A stretch of 34,353 nucleotides of DNA from IMG/VR virus record IMGVR_UViG_3300030110_000121, positions 1 to 34,353 of that record. One strand, written 5' to 3'. Numbering within the stretch: position 1 is the first letter of the stretch; the number at the start of each line of letters is the position of its first letter. The notes under the pieces were generated by a model. The model made no database searches. It was not told the origin of the DNA and saw nothing but the letters and a program-made list of their open reading frames with translations. Positions 18,043-25,403 of the stretch are shown piece after piece. Source of the DNA: a virus. The position numbers and the translations under genes were made by a program.

Positions 18043-18986
18043 TAAGCTATTCCTCCATGACCGTTAGAACACCCACCAAAGTTAGATACTTCAGCAGTAA
18101 GATCTCCAAAATCAGAAGCATTGCCCGTAGAAGCTATAGTGACCTTATCAATCTGGTTGCCTCTACCACTGCCTGACCCATCAAATCCACCCGCAAATAC
18201 AGCTAGTATTTTATTTGAGTTAGACGCACAATCGCTCACAGCAACTGTAAGATCACCAAAATCTGTGGCGTTTCCTGTGGAAGCTATCGTTACATACGCT
18301 ATTACATTTTGCCTTCCACTATTACCCCCTGCAAACAAGGCTCTTGTATTAGAAGCTGCGCCTGCGGGATGGTTGGAAGTAGCAACTGTAAGATCACCAA
18401 AATCTTGGGAATTTCCTGTTGAAGCTATAGTTATATACTGTATTACATTACTAAGCCCTGGAGATGTGGCATAGCCCCCTGCAAACAAACCTCTTGTTGG
18501 AGATGACGTAGAGCCAAGACTATTTACAGGCGAAAGCAAATCTCCAAAATCTGTTGCATTACCTGTTGAAGCTATAGTTATATATTCAATTACGTCTGTT
18601 CGTGCTGAAGTATAACCACCACCAACAACCCCTCTGGTTGAGCTAGAATGTGCAGCATTCAATCTTGTTGCCGTAGTTAAATCTCCAAAATCAGAAGCAT
18701 TGCCTGCACTAGCAAAAGTAACATAATCCATTATATTTGAAGCTGAACCGCGTTCTCCACCAAGCCATACACCCCTAGTCGTTGATCCGCAGGCAGCAGG
18801 GGTTTCACCTCCTGATGTTAAATCTCCAAAATCAATGGCATTTCCACTTGACCCCATTAAGAGTTGCTGAATTACATTTGAGTTACCATTACCACCCCCA
18901 AATAAAGCTATTGTGGGGCCAACAGGCCAACCTGAAACATTCTGCATCTGCGTTGTGAGCGACCATACACCTTGATAATTTGGCAT
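18042..18986 (-). CDS. Six-repeat propeller-like tail protein, 314 aa
   Basis: I choose the start at 18986 (TAATG overlap, GGAGGA upstream); the frame extends to 19016, but those 10 residues overlap the previous gene. After an anchor-like N-terminus (GVWSLTTQMQ, similar to GVWSIDEVVELQ in the next gene), six tandem units of ~45-50 residues follow. Each reads roughly TRGVFAGGY..., NVIxYITIASTGNATDFGDL, then a variable stretch. The layout of one four-strand-like unit per ~48 residues, six times, suggests a six-bladed beta-propeller of the Kelch type; the fold is inferred. It ends GCSNGHGGIA. It is a close paralogue of the next upstream gene, probably a receptor-binding or fibre-tip subunit. Confidence 0.75.
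   Translation of the reverse strand: MPNYQGVWSLTTQMQNVSGWPVGPTIALFGGGNGNSNVIQQLLMGSSGNAIDFGDLTSGGETPAACGSTTRGVWLGGERGSASNIMDYVTFASAGNASDFGDLTTATRLNAAHSSSTRGVVGGGYTSARTDVIEYITIASTGNATDFGDLLSPVNSLGSTSSPTRGLFAGGYATSPGLSNVIQYITIASTGNSQDFGDLTVATSNHPAGAASNTRALFAGGNSGRQNVIAYVTIASTGNATDFGDLTVAVSDCASNSNKILAVFAGGFDGSGSGRGNQIDKVTIASTGNASDFGDLTAEVSNFGGCSNGHGGIA
18045..18917 (-). repeat. Six tandem ~145-base coding repeats (second fibre paralogue)
   Basis: Six in-frame units encode the STGNATDFGDL-type repeat. On the plus strand the most conserved core resembles 'ccaaaatctgtggcgtt', near 18105, 18255, 18400, 18547, 18690 and 18826. Between cores the units diverge, mainly in the segment coding for the presumed surface loop. 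Confidence 0.85.
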
Positions 18987-20176
18987 TATGCAAGTCCTCC
19001 GTGCACATTGGAGCATCCTGCACCTTCATACCTTGCAAGAGTAAGATCTCCAAAATCTGTGGAGTTTCCAGTGTTTGCTATAGTAATATATTCAATCCTA
19101 TTAGACACCCCACCGCCATCATAACCCCCTGCAAAAGTACCTCTTGTTTTACTTGATGCTGCCATAAGATTAGAAGTTCCTGTGCTTAGATTACCAAAAT
19201 CTGTAGCATTACCTGTAGAAGCAGTGGTTACATAATCTATTTCATCTTTAGCACTAGCGGCATAACCACCACCAAAAACTGCTCTTGTAGATGACGAACA
19301 TCCTGCTAAACCATCTCTAGCCACTGTTAAATCTCCAAAATCTGTAGCATTACCTGTGCTTGCTATAGTCACATAATCCATAATGTTATATCTTGTGAAT
19401 GGAGATCCCCCTACTCTACCACCTGCCATCACAGCCCTAGTAGTATTACCTGCGGAAGCAGGTAGAACACGAGCTTGAGTTGAGTCACCAAAATCTGTGG
19501 AGTTACCTGTAGAAGCTATAGTTACATATTCTATTACATTAGAGTCTGAACCTGCATTACCGTTACAAAATAAACCTCTAGTTTCATTTGAAACACCAGA
19601 GCCTTGAGTTGTATTTGTTAATAAATCACCAAATGTGGAGGCATTTCCTGTAGAAGCTATTGTAATATACTGTATTAAATTACTTGGACTAGTCGCACCT
19701 CCTCCAACAACACCTCTTGTTGATGAGCCAAAAGCACCACGAAAGTTTTCTCTATTTTGATCAAGATCTCCAAAGTCAGTAGCATTGCCAGTGCTTGATA
19801 TTGTAATATAGTCTATAACATTTGATCCAGAGGTTCCTTGTCCTGCAAAAAATATACCTCTAGGATTAGTAGGACTAACACTCCCACTCGCATCACTAGG
19901 CGCAGAATATCCAAACGCATTGATTGCCCATACGTTAAATGTATAGGTCGTTCCATTAGAAAGACCTGTGACATTAATCGGAGAAGAAGTTCCAGAAGCA
20001 CCTACGCCAGTATTTGACTGCGCTCTATAGCCCGTTATTGCCGAACCGCCGACATCAGTTGGTGCAGTAAAGCTTACCGTTGCCTGTGCATTACCTGCGG
20101 AAGCACTAACACTTGTAGGGCTATCTGGTGCATTCAGCCCGTCTTGACCTATAAAGCCGCCTCTACCTCTAGCCAT
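18986..20176 (-). CDS. FN3 plus six-repeat propeller-like tail protein, 396 aa
   Basis: Residues ~14-104 are a fibronectin type III domain: APDSPTSVSASAGNAQATVS, ITGYRAQS, VTGLSNGTTYTFNVWAIN and a final SAPSDASGSVS. From residue 105, six tandem ~45-50-residue repeats follow (TRGVFGGG..., YVTIASTGNATDFGDL), the same type and number as in the next gene, and both proteins finish with GCSN-x-HGG-x-A. The FN3 domain replaces the GVWSL anchor of the paralogue, so the two may occupy different positions on one fibre or be alternatives. An RBS (AGGAG) precedes the ATG. A host-contact role is inferred from the repeat fold and location in the fibre block. Confidence 0.77.
   Translation of the reverse strand: MARGRGGFIGQDGLNAPDSPTSVSASAGNAQATVSFTAPTDVGGSAITGYRAQSNTGVGASGTSSPINVTGLSNGTTYTFNVWAINAFGYSAPSDASGSVSPTNPRGIFFAGQGTSGSNVIDYITISSTGNATDFGDLDQNRENFRGAFGSSTRGVVGGGATSPSNLIQYITIASTGNASTFGDLLTNTTQGSGVSNETRGLFCNGNAGSDSNVIEYVTIASTGNSTDFGDSTQARVLPASAGNTTRAVMAGGRVGGSPFTRYNIMDYVTIASTGNATDFGDLTVARDGLAGCSSSTRAVFGGGYAASAKDEIDYVTTASTGNATDFGNLSTGTSNLMAASSKTRGTFAGGYDGGGVSNRIEYITIANTGNSTDFGDLTLARYEGAGCSNVHGGLA
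18989..19864 (-). repeat. Six tandem ~145-base coding repeats (first fibre paralogue)
   Basis: Six in-frame units follow the FN3 domain. The core 'tctgtagcattacctgt' or close variants appear on the plus strand around 19045, 19200, 19340, 19493, 19640 and 19778. Together with the adjacent gene this gives twelve similar units within 1.9 kb, an obvious substrate for unequal recombination. Confidence 0.85.
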
Positions 20177-20188
20177 GTGCGACTCCTA

Positions 20189-20566
20189 TTAGTCGGTGAT
20201 TTGCTCGTAGCTTACAATTACTTCTAAATCGCTTGCAGTACCCGCAGTTGCAGTTATCGAAGTATTCTCTTCGAGATATATCGCGGTGCTCTTATCCAAC
20301 ACAATCAATGATGCGTCAGCAGGTACAGACACGGTTGCAACAAGCGAGTATGCTGTGCCGCCTCCTGATGCTGCGCTGTGTACATCTATAGTAATATCAC
20401 AAGCATTTGTGCCATCTACGTTTGCAACTTGGATCATATTCACTTTTAAAACATCATCACTCGATGCCGCGTTACTTAGAAGTGTAGTCTGTGATGTTGA
20501 ACTCAATGCAACCACTGCGGTTTTTCCTAGTATTGAGCTTACATTTACAATATTCGGTGCAGCCAT
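20189..20566 (-). CDS. Small beta-rich virion protein, 125 aa
   Basis: The sequence is made of Ser/Thr/Ala/Val strands with Gly/Asp turns (MAAPNIVNVSSILGKTAVV; IDVHSAASGGG; SLVATVSVPADASLIVLDK). There is no membrane segment or catalytic motif. Proteins with this start and a predicted beta-sandwich composition are common among marine phage structural proteins, but I know no defined role. It sits between a fibre-type gene and the FN3/propeller gene, with a GGAGGCTAAGATATG start region. A trimeric fibre-connector or decoration subunit is a reasonable guess. Confidence 0.65.
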   Translation of the reverse strand: MAAPNIVNVSSILGKTAVVALSSTSQTTLLSNAASSDDVLKVNMIQVANVDGTNACDITIDVHSAASGGGTAYSLVATVSVPADASLIVLDKSTAIYLEENTSITATAGTASDLEVIVSYEQITD

Positions 20567-20579
20567 ATCTTAGCCTCCT

Positions 20580-21269
20580 TTAACCAAAAACAATAGCCAT
20601 AGCTATGGCTTTACCAGTTCCAATTCCAGCACTACCAAAACTAATAGTGCCACTACCATTTGTAACCAACGCTTGCCCGTTAGTCCCATCTGAAGTCGGG
20701 AGGGTAAGAGCCGTTACAAAAGACTGTAGGTTTGCGTCATATGCCAACACGTTTGACCCAATCGCAACCCCTAAATTTGTTCTAGATGTCCCCGCATTCG
20801 CCACATCTGACAAGTTGTTCGCAGCTAGTAAGCCGCCTGTGACAGGCACAGAAGCAAAGGTAGATGTAAGATCTACCACCGCTGCGCCAGATCCTGCGCC
20901 ATCAGCGTATATAATCGCAGACTTGCCGTTTGTTACGCTTACATTAGCACCAGATCCTTGAGAGAATGTGGCTGTTTGACCTGAGTTATTCTTTACAAGA
21001 TACAATCTTTTCGTATCATTTGGGCTAATTGTAATTGTATTTGTACCAGAGGGCGAACCACCTAACACAAGAACATGATACTGACCATCTGATGCGGAGC
21101 CATCTGACGTAGTCAATGTATGAGTTGTTCCTGAGAGTGTTACGTCTCCAACACCTACCGCCAAGCGGTCAATGATATCAAAGTTTGTATTGGTTGACGT
21201 ACCCCATGTTCCAGATTCATCACCTGTCGCAATCTTTTTGATACCGCCATTTGTTGTATAGGTTGCCAT
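20580..21269 (-). CDS. Tail fibre-like protein, 229 aa
   Basis: The N-terminus MATYTTNGGIKKIATGDESG followed by TWGTSTNTNFDIID is a pattern I know from phage tail fibres, where it precedes the shaft. Mid-protein, strand-rich Thr/Ser/Gly sequence is followed by LLAANNLSDVANAGTSRTNL (about 148-167), the widespread short phage-fibre repeat normally located near a trimeric shaft. The C-terminus is glycine- and alanine-rich, ending AIAMAIVFG. At 229 aa it is short for a complete receptor-binding fibre, so it may be a stub or proximal segment that later proteins attach to. Confidence 0.72.
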   Translation of the reverse strand: MATYTTNGGIKKIATGDESGTWGTSTNTNFDIIDRLAVGVGDVTLSGTTHTLTTSDGSASDGQYHVLVLGGSPSGTNTITISPNDTKRLYLVKNNSGQTATFSQGSGANVSVTNGKSAIIYADGAGSGAAVVDLTSTFASVPVTGGLLAANNLSDVANAGTSRTNLGVAIGSNVLAYDANLQSFVTALTLPTSDGTNGQALVTNGSGTISFGSAGIGTGKAIAMAIVFG

Positions 21270-21281
21270 TTTTCCCTACCT

Positions 21282-22202
21282 TTACGCTGCTATTTCTGTC
21301 CAAGTTGTGCTTGGATTAGGCTGTTCCTCTGTCCATGTACTACCCGGATTTGGAGAAACACCTGTCCAACTTGTACCTGGAGCAGGAATTATATTACCGT
21401 AAACTAACACAGATCCTACGGTTGCGCTAGTGCTTAAACCTGTAACAGTTACAGAGGATGGTGCAACGATTGTTACACTACCAACTTGACCTGTTGCAGT
21501 CATATCTCCTGCAAACACAGGAACTCTTTGAAAGGTATTAAGTGTAACTGACCCAACAGATGCAGTTGCTGCAATACCTGTGACAGCCACATTCGGTGCA
21601 TCTCCTGAAACAGTCGGTCCTGTTAACTCCCCTGTCGCCGCAATACCTGTCGGCGTAACATCAACACCAACACCTTCGCTAATCGTAACAGAACCTACAC
21701 CACCCGTAGCTGCAATACCTGTCGGCGGTACGTTCACACCAATTATTATACTTGTGCCGGATCCAACCGCAGATGTTGCAGATACCCCTGTTGTGGTTAC
21801 AACAACACCGCCACCCTGAATAACAGTAGCCGTTCCTACAAAACCCTGACCCTGTAATCCTGTAACTGGAACATTCTGTTCTGTGACCAGACTTACGTCA
21901 CCAACGCCACCTGTGGCGGCTATACCTGTAAGATCAATACTATTGTTACCTTGAACCGTAACACTGCCAAGACCTGAAGTTGCCGCTAGTCCTGTAACGG
22001 ATACAGATATATCTTCTCGAACAACAGCAGTGCCAACTTGACCCTGCATGGCTGAAAGAGTAGACTTCTCACCGCCCCAAGCGGTTACACCAAATCCTTC
22101 TTCACCCCAACCGTTGAGAGTATGACCAACACGGACAGGGACCGCTTCACCCCAAGCGCCCTCGCTCCATGTTCCACGACCCCAACCGTTGATGTTCGCC
22201 AT
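21282..22202 (-). CDS. Repetitive beta protein with VTGIAATGxVGSVT repeats, 306 aa
   Basis: Three repeat classes are visible. Residues 6-43 contain tryptophan-glycine motifs (GWGRGTWSEGAWG; NGWGEEGFGVTAWG). Residues ~66-268 hold nine copies of a ~23-residue unit whose core is VTGIAATGGVGSVTV, with a weaker tenth copy at ~49-61. Residues 276-304 hold three short units of the form PNPGSTWTEE. This composition predicts a long, regular beta structure. The same 23-residue unit occurs twice in the 155-aa protein at 24266-24733, and the GWG motif recurs in the 636-aa protein at 11705-13615. A filamentous tail or capsid-surface component is likely; the exact role is unknown. Confidence 0.68.
   Translation of the reverse strand: MANINGWGRGTWSEGAWGEAVPVRVGHTLNGWGEEGFGVTAWGGEKSTLSAMQGQVGTAVVREDISVSVTGLAATSGLGSVTVQGNNSIDLTGIAATGGVGDVSLVTEQNVPVTGLQGQGFVGTATVIQGGGVVVTTTGVSATSAVGSGTSIIIGVNVPPTGIAATGGVGSVTISEGVGVDVTPTGIAATGELTGPTVSGDAPNVAVTGIAATASVGSVTLNTFQRVPVFAGDMTATGQVGSVTIVAPSSVTVTGLSTSATVGSVLVYGNIIPAPGTSWTGVSPNPGSTWTEEQPNPSTTWTEIAA
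21399..22007 (-). repeat. Nine in-frame ~69-base repeats
   Basis: Units begin at about residues 70, 92, 114, 138, 161, 185, 208, 231 and 254 of the 306-aa protein, a spacing of 22-24 residues. The best-conserved copies encode TGIAATGGVGSVT. The regular spacing argues for one structural turn per unit. Confidence 0.8.
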
Positions 22203-22212
22203 AGCGAAAGCC

Positions 22213-22659
22213 TTACGCTATACGAATAATCGCGTTAGATGCGTCAGCAGTTGGAAAAACAATTTGAAAGTCACCAGATGTAGAAGACTTATCTGATCCA
22301 AAGTCTAACACAACCACTGTGTTTGTCGTGCCAGAACCACCTCCTGTTTGGGTATTATAAATCAACGCACCACGAGCGGTGATTGTTGCAGAAGTGTATG
22401 TCTTATCCGCAAAGTCTGTAAGAGCAGTCGTGCCAGAACTTGTAGGTGTTACATTGGTCAACGCCCCTCCACCCGCAGTATACGAACCAGAAGCTGAAAC
22501 TTCGTTTGAGGTTGTGTATGCTGTAGTGGCAGCAGTGAAAGAGGCACTGTTAGTATATAAAGCAAGTTTGTAAACGTCTTGCCCATTAGTAAAATCGTGC
22601 TTTCCTTCCAAAAGTTCTTTTTTGAAAGAAGTACACATTGCGTTTCCAGTAAAGGCCAT
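22213..22659 (-). CDS. Conserved phage structural protein, 148 aa
   Basis: The N-terminus has CTSFKKELLEGKHDF, then DVYKLALYTNSASF and YTTSNEVSASGSYTAGG, and the rest alternates strands and Gly/Thr loops (ARGALIYNTQ; VVVLDFGSDKSSTSGDF). I recognise this order from a common small phage virion protein with a beta-sandwich appearance, usually unnamed and located among neck/tail genes. It lies just after the 98-aa gene, with AAGGAGA upstream of the ATG. It is probably a tail or neck decoration subunit. No catalytic residues are evident. Confidence 0.66.
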   Translation of the reverse strand: MAFTGNAMCTSFKKELLEGKHDFTNGQDVYKLALYTNSASFTAATTAYTTSNEVSASGSYTAGGGALTNVTPTSSGTTALTDFADKTYTSATITARGALIYNTQTGGGSGTTNTVVVLDFGSDKSSTSGDFQIVFPTADASNAIIRIA

Positions 22660-22660
22660 G

Positions 22661-22957
22661 TCAAAGTCTCCTTATAAGTTCAGCCAGTTGGGGATGACCT
22701 GCATCTTTTATTGCATTGCATACAGTGGTGCGGTCACTACGAATAGCCTGTCTCATATAGTATTCGACGAGCTTTTCAACGTGCTTTGAGAAAGCACGAG
22801 CTTGATCTCTTATACCAGGATGGGCGCTATCAGAGATCGAAATTACTTTTTCTACGCATTGTTGCGCTAATTCTTCAGGCGTAAAACCTCGATTCTCCGT
22901 TGTTCTAACTCCTACAACAGGTTCATCTTTTGGTACGCTTATATCCATTTTAAACAT
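22661..22957 (-). CDS. Small helical protein of the neck region, 98 aa
   Basis: The sequence is helical with a mix of basic and acidic residues. The middle (ELAQQCVEKVISISDSAHPG) and the end (CNAIKDAGHPQLAELIRRL) are the most distinctive parts. The ATG overlaps the adaptor-like gene's stop as TAATG, so it is probably made in step with that protein. No domain, membrane segment or metal site is recognised. The placement suggests a small assembly partner for the neck, but this is not shown by sequence. Confidence 0.6.
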   Translation of the reverse strand: MFKMDISVPKDEPVVGVRTTENRGFTPEELAQQCVEKVISISDSAHPGIRDQARAFSKHVEKLVEYYMRQAIRSDRTTVCNAIKDAGHPQLAELIRRL

Positions 22958-23607
22958 TATTGTTTTGCCCTAATAACTTTTCCTGTGCGATATTCATCTG
23001 TTACTTCTTTTGATTCACCCATCATTTTAAGAGGTAATAAACTTTCTTGAAATCTTTTATCATAGTAACCCATCATATCCTGTTCACCTTTCATATACAA
23101 ATATGCCTCCACCAAAGCACCGTATAAAAGTGTTAACTCTGCATTTTCGCTTAACCAAGTTGTACCACTACTGGATCCGGCAGTTAGACTTGCAGGACGA
23201 TAAAAGTAATGAAGCTCTGCGGTAAATGTGGTGTTAGGGGTTGGAGCCAATATAAAATTATCTACGTCAAAAACAGCATAATATCTTGGAGAACCAGTGG
23301 TTGTAGAATCTGGTGTGTAAGTCTGTATGAAACTTGGATCTTTAAAATCTATGAAAAATTTGTCTCCATCTGTCCCTGCAAGGCTTAAAGAAAACGGAGC
23401 TAAAAAATCACTTGGGCAAGCTAAAAATTTATTACTTGCCGTGCATGACGCTGTCGCGTTTTTACGAAACAAACTTAACTGCACATTTTTTAAAATACGT
23501 TCCTCTGATAATCTAATAAATGTAGGAAGATTATTGACGAAAGTTGTTTCGTCATTTTCCGTGTAGTCTTGAATTGCAGTTTTCAGTTGATCGTATGTAA
23601 AGCTCAT
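22957..23607 (-). CDS. Head-tail adaptor-like protein (SU10-adaptor type), 216 aa
   Basis: The N-terminus is helical (YDQLKTAIQDYTEND; FVNNLPTFIRLSEERIL). It is followed by a strand-rich middle containing LACPSDFLAPFSLSL and a PRYYAVFDVDNFILAPTP strand-turn, then a helical C-terminus with LLYGALVEAYLYMKGE. This helix-strand-helix layout with a 'P.Y......I...P.P' segment fits phage adaptor proteins that form a ring below the portal (I compare it to the SU10 adaptor family). It is the second adaptor-type gene in the block, after the gp4-like gene at 24733-25401. Ring stoichiometry and order in the neck are not readable from sequence. Confidence 0.7.
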   Translation of the reverse strand: MSFTYDQLKTAIQDYTENDETTFVNNLPTFIRLSEERILKNVQLSLFRKNATASCTASNKFLACPSDFLAPFSLSLAGTDGDKFFIDFKDPSFIQTYTPDSTTTGSPRYYAVFDVDNFILAPTPNTTFTAELHYFYRPASLTAGSSSGTTWLSENAELTLLYGALVEAYLYMKGEQDMMGYYDKRFQESLLPLKMMGESKEVTDEYRTGKVIRAKQ

Positions 23608-23611
23608 ATCA

Positions 23612-24262
23612 TCACACTATTGTTATGTTTCCTACCATAGCACTATGGTTAGTGCATTGATATACTAGAGATGTATCACTTGGTTCATGGGGTACAATAA
23701 ACTGCGTCAAACCCGTAGTTGAATTAAAGTTTTCTGTTACCCCTGTAGTAAAAGCAGAGCCGCCATCAGACGTCCTTATTTGTAGAGGATGACTACTTAC
23801 ATTTGCGGTATTGTCTATAAGATAGGTGTGACCCTTATAAAAAGTAAAGTTTGGATTATTACCCGCAGTAGCCCCAGGACCAGTGAAAGTGTAAGCAGAT
23901 GAACCACTTGTCCCTGCTGTGTATTTTGTTACGGGGCCAGTTGTTTCATCATTTAGTCTGAGCCACGCACCACCGTGCGCGAAATAAAGTCCCCCAGTCG
24001 CATGTACATGTGCTACAGCGCCATGATATGTAGAAGCACTTGGAAGATCGCTCAAGGCCGCGTAATAAAAAACAATTTTGTTTGCACCAGAACTGACATC
24101 AAATAAACCGTTTGAGTCAATTATATCAGTTAAAGTTGTGCCATTTCCAAGAGCATCATATACCTCATTAAAGTTATCGTTTATCTTATCCGCTCCTGCA
24201 CGAAGAGTATCTCCTGACCCGTCGTTTGCAGATGAACCAATACCTACCGTTTGTTTTGCCAT
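23612..24262 (-). CDS. Virion protein with C-terminal cupredoxin-like domain, 216 aa
   Basis: Residues 1-40 (VGIGSSANDGSGDTL; DKINDNFNEVYDALG) match an N-terminal module common in marine phage tail and baseplate proteins. Residues ~113-216 look like a small beta-barrel: YTFTGPG, PNFTFYKGHTYLIDN, SHPLQI, TQFIVPHEP and LVYQCTNHSAMVG. The last segments supply His158, Cys203, His206 and Met209, arranged like the H-C-H-M ligands of type-1 copper sites, with Cys-x2-His-x2-Met spacing as in amicyanin. Similar Y-C-x-x-H-S-x-M endings recur in phage proteins, so this is a known fold family in viruses, but copper binding is untested. The start has GAGGGA upstream. Confidence 0.72.
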   Translation of the reverse strand: MAKQTVGIGSSANDGSGDTLRAGADKINDNFNEVYDALGNGTTLTDIIDSNGLFDVSSGANKIVFYYAALSDLPSASTYHGAVAHVHATGGLYFAHGGAWLRLNDETTGPVTKYTAGTSGSSAYTFTGPGATAGNNPNFTFYKGHTYLIDNTANVSSHPLQIRTSDGGSAFTTGVTENFNSTTGLTQFIVPHEPSDTSLVYQCTNHSAMVGNITIV

Positions 24263-24265
24263 ATT

Positions 24266-24733
24266 CTATCCCTCGTCAAATGTGTCTGTTGTCGAATCTA
24301 AAGTTACAGAGGTGCTATCAAATCTTGGCACAGAGCTTGTAACAGACACTGTAACGCTTCCCACTGAACCTATTGCTGAGACACCCGTCACAAGGTCTGC
24401 TGAATCGGTAGGGTTAACAACGACTGAGCCGACTTGTCCCAAAGCAATTAAATTATTAGCAGGAGTAATTCCCTCTATTTCTTTAAAACCAACAGGCATA
24501 AAACCATACTGTATAGCTCTTTCAGATGCCACGTCTTGTGGTGGACGAGCATCCTGTAGAGCTTGAGCGTCAATAACCTTACGAAAAGGACCTAACTGAG
24601 GCTGTTTTCTTTCAAACTCATCCTTACCAACTAATGCCCCGTTCCATTCTCGACGCATATCTTGGTATCGATACCTAAAACCAGACCGATCTGATATAGC
24701 GTAAGCGTTTTTTCCAGAGGCAAACTTGGTCAT
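24266..24733 (-). CDS. Virion protein with two TG-repeat units, 155 aa
   Basis: The N-terminal 65 residues carry AISDRSGFRYRYQDMRREWN followed by an EFERKQPQL segment and DAQALQDARP, an arrangement I have seen in small marine phage structural proteins. Residues ~92-130 contain two copies of the ~23-residue repeat (NNLIALGQVGSVVV, VTGVSAIGSVGSVTV) found nine times in the 306-aa protein. The C-terminus is Ser/Thr/Asp-rich. The start overlaps the gp4-like stop as ATGA. It may bind the same partner as the 306-aa protein through the shared repeat; the N-terminal part would then be the neck anchor. Confidence 0.63.
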   Translation of the reverse strand: MTKFASGKNAYAISDRSGFRYRYQDMRREWNGALVGKDEFERKQPQLGPFRKVIDAQALQDARPPQDVASERAIQYGFMPVGFKEIEGITPANNLIALGQVGSVVVNPTDSADLVTGVSAIGSVGSVTVSVTSSVPRFDSTSVTLDSTTDTFDEG

Positions 24734-25401
24734 CAGGTTGTCCTAAAATACTGAAATTGCGGCACCACATTAAAAGAAGCTCTGTCTCGATCCTCCGCCA
24801 TGGCTCTTTCGAACTCTTCTTCATAAACAGCCTTTAAAAGCTGAAGACGATTTGGTGCTCTTTTAAGTGCAATGTAATACGCTAATCCCGCCGCAAGACA
24901 CGGATAGAACCTAAAAGGCATGTCTAAAGTATTTACTTGAGCGTCAGCATCGTCCATGCGGGTAAGGGCGTCATACACAATCACATCTGTGCTATTGTCA
25001 GGGACAGGCCATACCTTCAGATTTGGAGTAATTTGCCTGTCAAGAAAAAACTGGGACGGTCTTCCCTGAGTTGTTTTTACAGGAATAGACAAAAAAGTAT
25101 CTCTACTGACTCGAGTTAAAGCAAAATCTGTATTGTCCCTTCGAACGACCAAAGATAAAACATCTATTACATCTGTGCCAAGATCATATTCACCGTCAGC
25201 TTGCGTAACTGTTTGAGTCCGTTGTTTGATAGTCCATTGGTTTAAACCTCTGTTTGCCCATTCGGCAAGCATAAGATTTAAAGATCTTTTTGCTGTTTTT
25301 AGATCATACCCTGTTCGAACCTCAAGACCGCAACGCTCAAAAGCTTCTTCAATGTATTCTGCTACATCTAACTCAAAATCTTTTGATCCTGATACAGTCA
25401 T
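24733..25401 (-). CDS. P22 gp4-like head-tail connector / adaptor, 222 aa
   Basis: The protein starts with an acidic helix (VAEYIEEAFERCGLEVRTGY), then DLKTAKRSLNLMLAEWANRG and a beta segment. Later it has GRPSQFFLDRQI, LKVWPVPD and a C-terminal helical part with MPFRFYPCLAAGLAYYIALK. This order is characteristic of gp4-like tail accessory factors, which bind the portal ring and extend the DNA channel in podoviruses. Length is near that expected for this group. It is followed by two structural genes and the second adaptor-type protein. The portal itself is not in the window. The start has GAGGAT upstream. Confidence 0.82.
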   Translation of the reverse strand: MTVSGSKDFELDVAEYIEEAFERCGLEVRTGYDLKTAKRSLNLMLAEWANRGLNQWTIKQRTQTVTQADGEYDLGTDVIDVLSLVVRRDNTDFALTRVSRDTFLSIPVKTTQGRPSQFFLDRQITPNLKVWPVPDNSTDVIVYDALTRMDDADAQVNTLDMPFRFYPCLAAGLAYYIALKRAPNRLQLLKAVYEEEFERAMAEDRDRASFNVVPQFQYFRTT

Positions 25402-25403
25402 GT

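Noticed and set aside
18986-19016. Longer start at 19016 for the 314-aa repeat protein
   Set aside because: The ten extra residues overlap the FN3 gene, and the ATG at 18986 has GGAGGA and a TAATG overlap.
18045-19864. CRISPR-like appearance of regularly spaced repeats
   Set aside because: Units are ~145 bases, imperfect, in frame and translated as protein repeats; no cas genes or short spacers are present.
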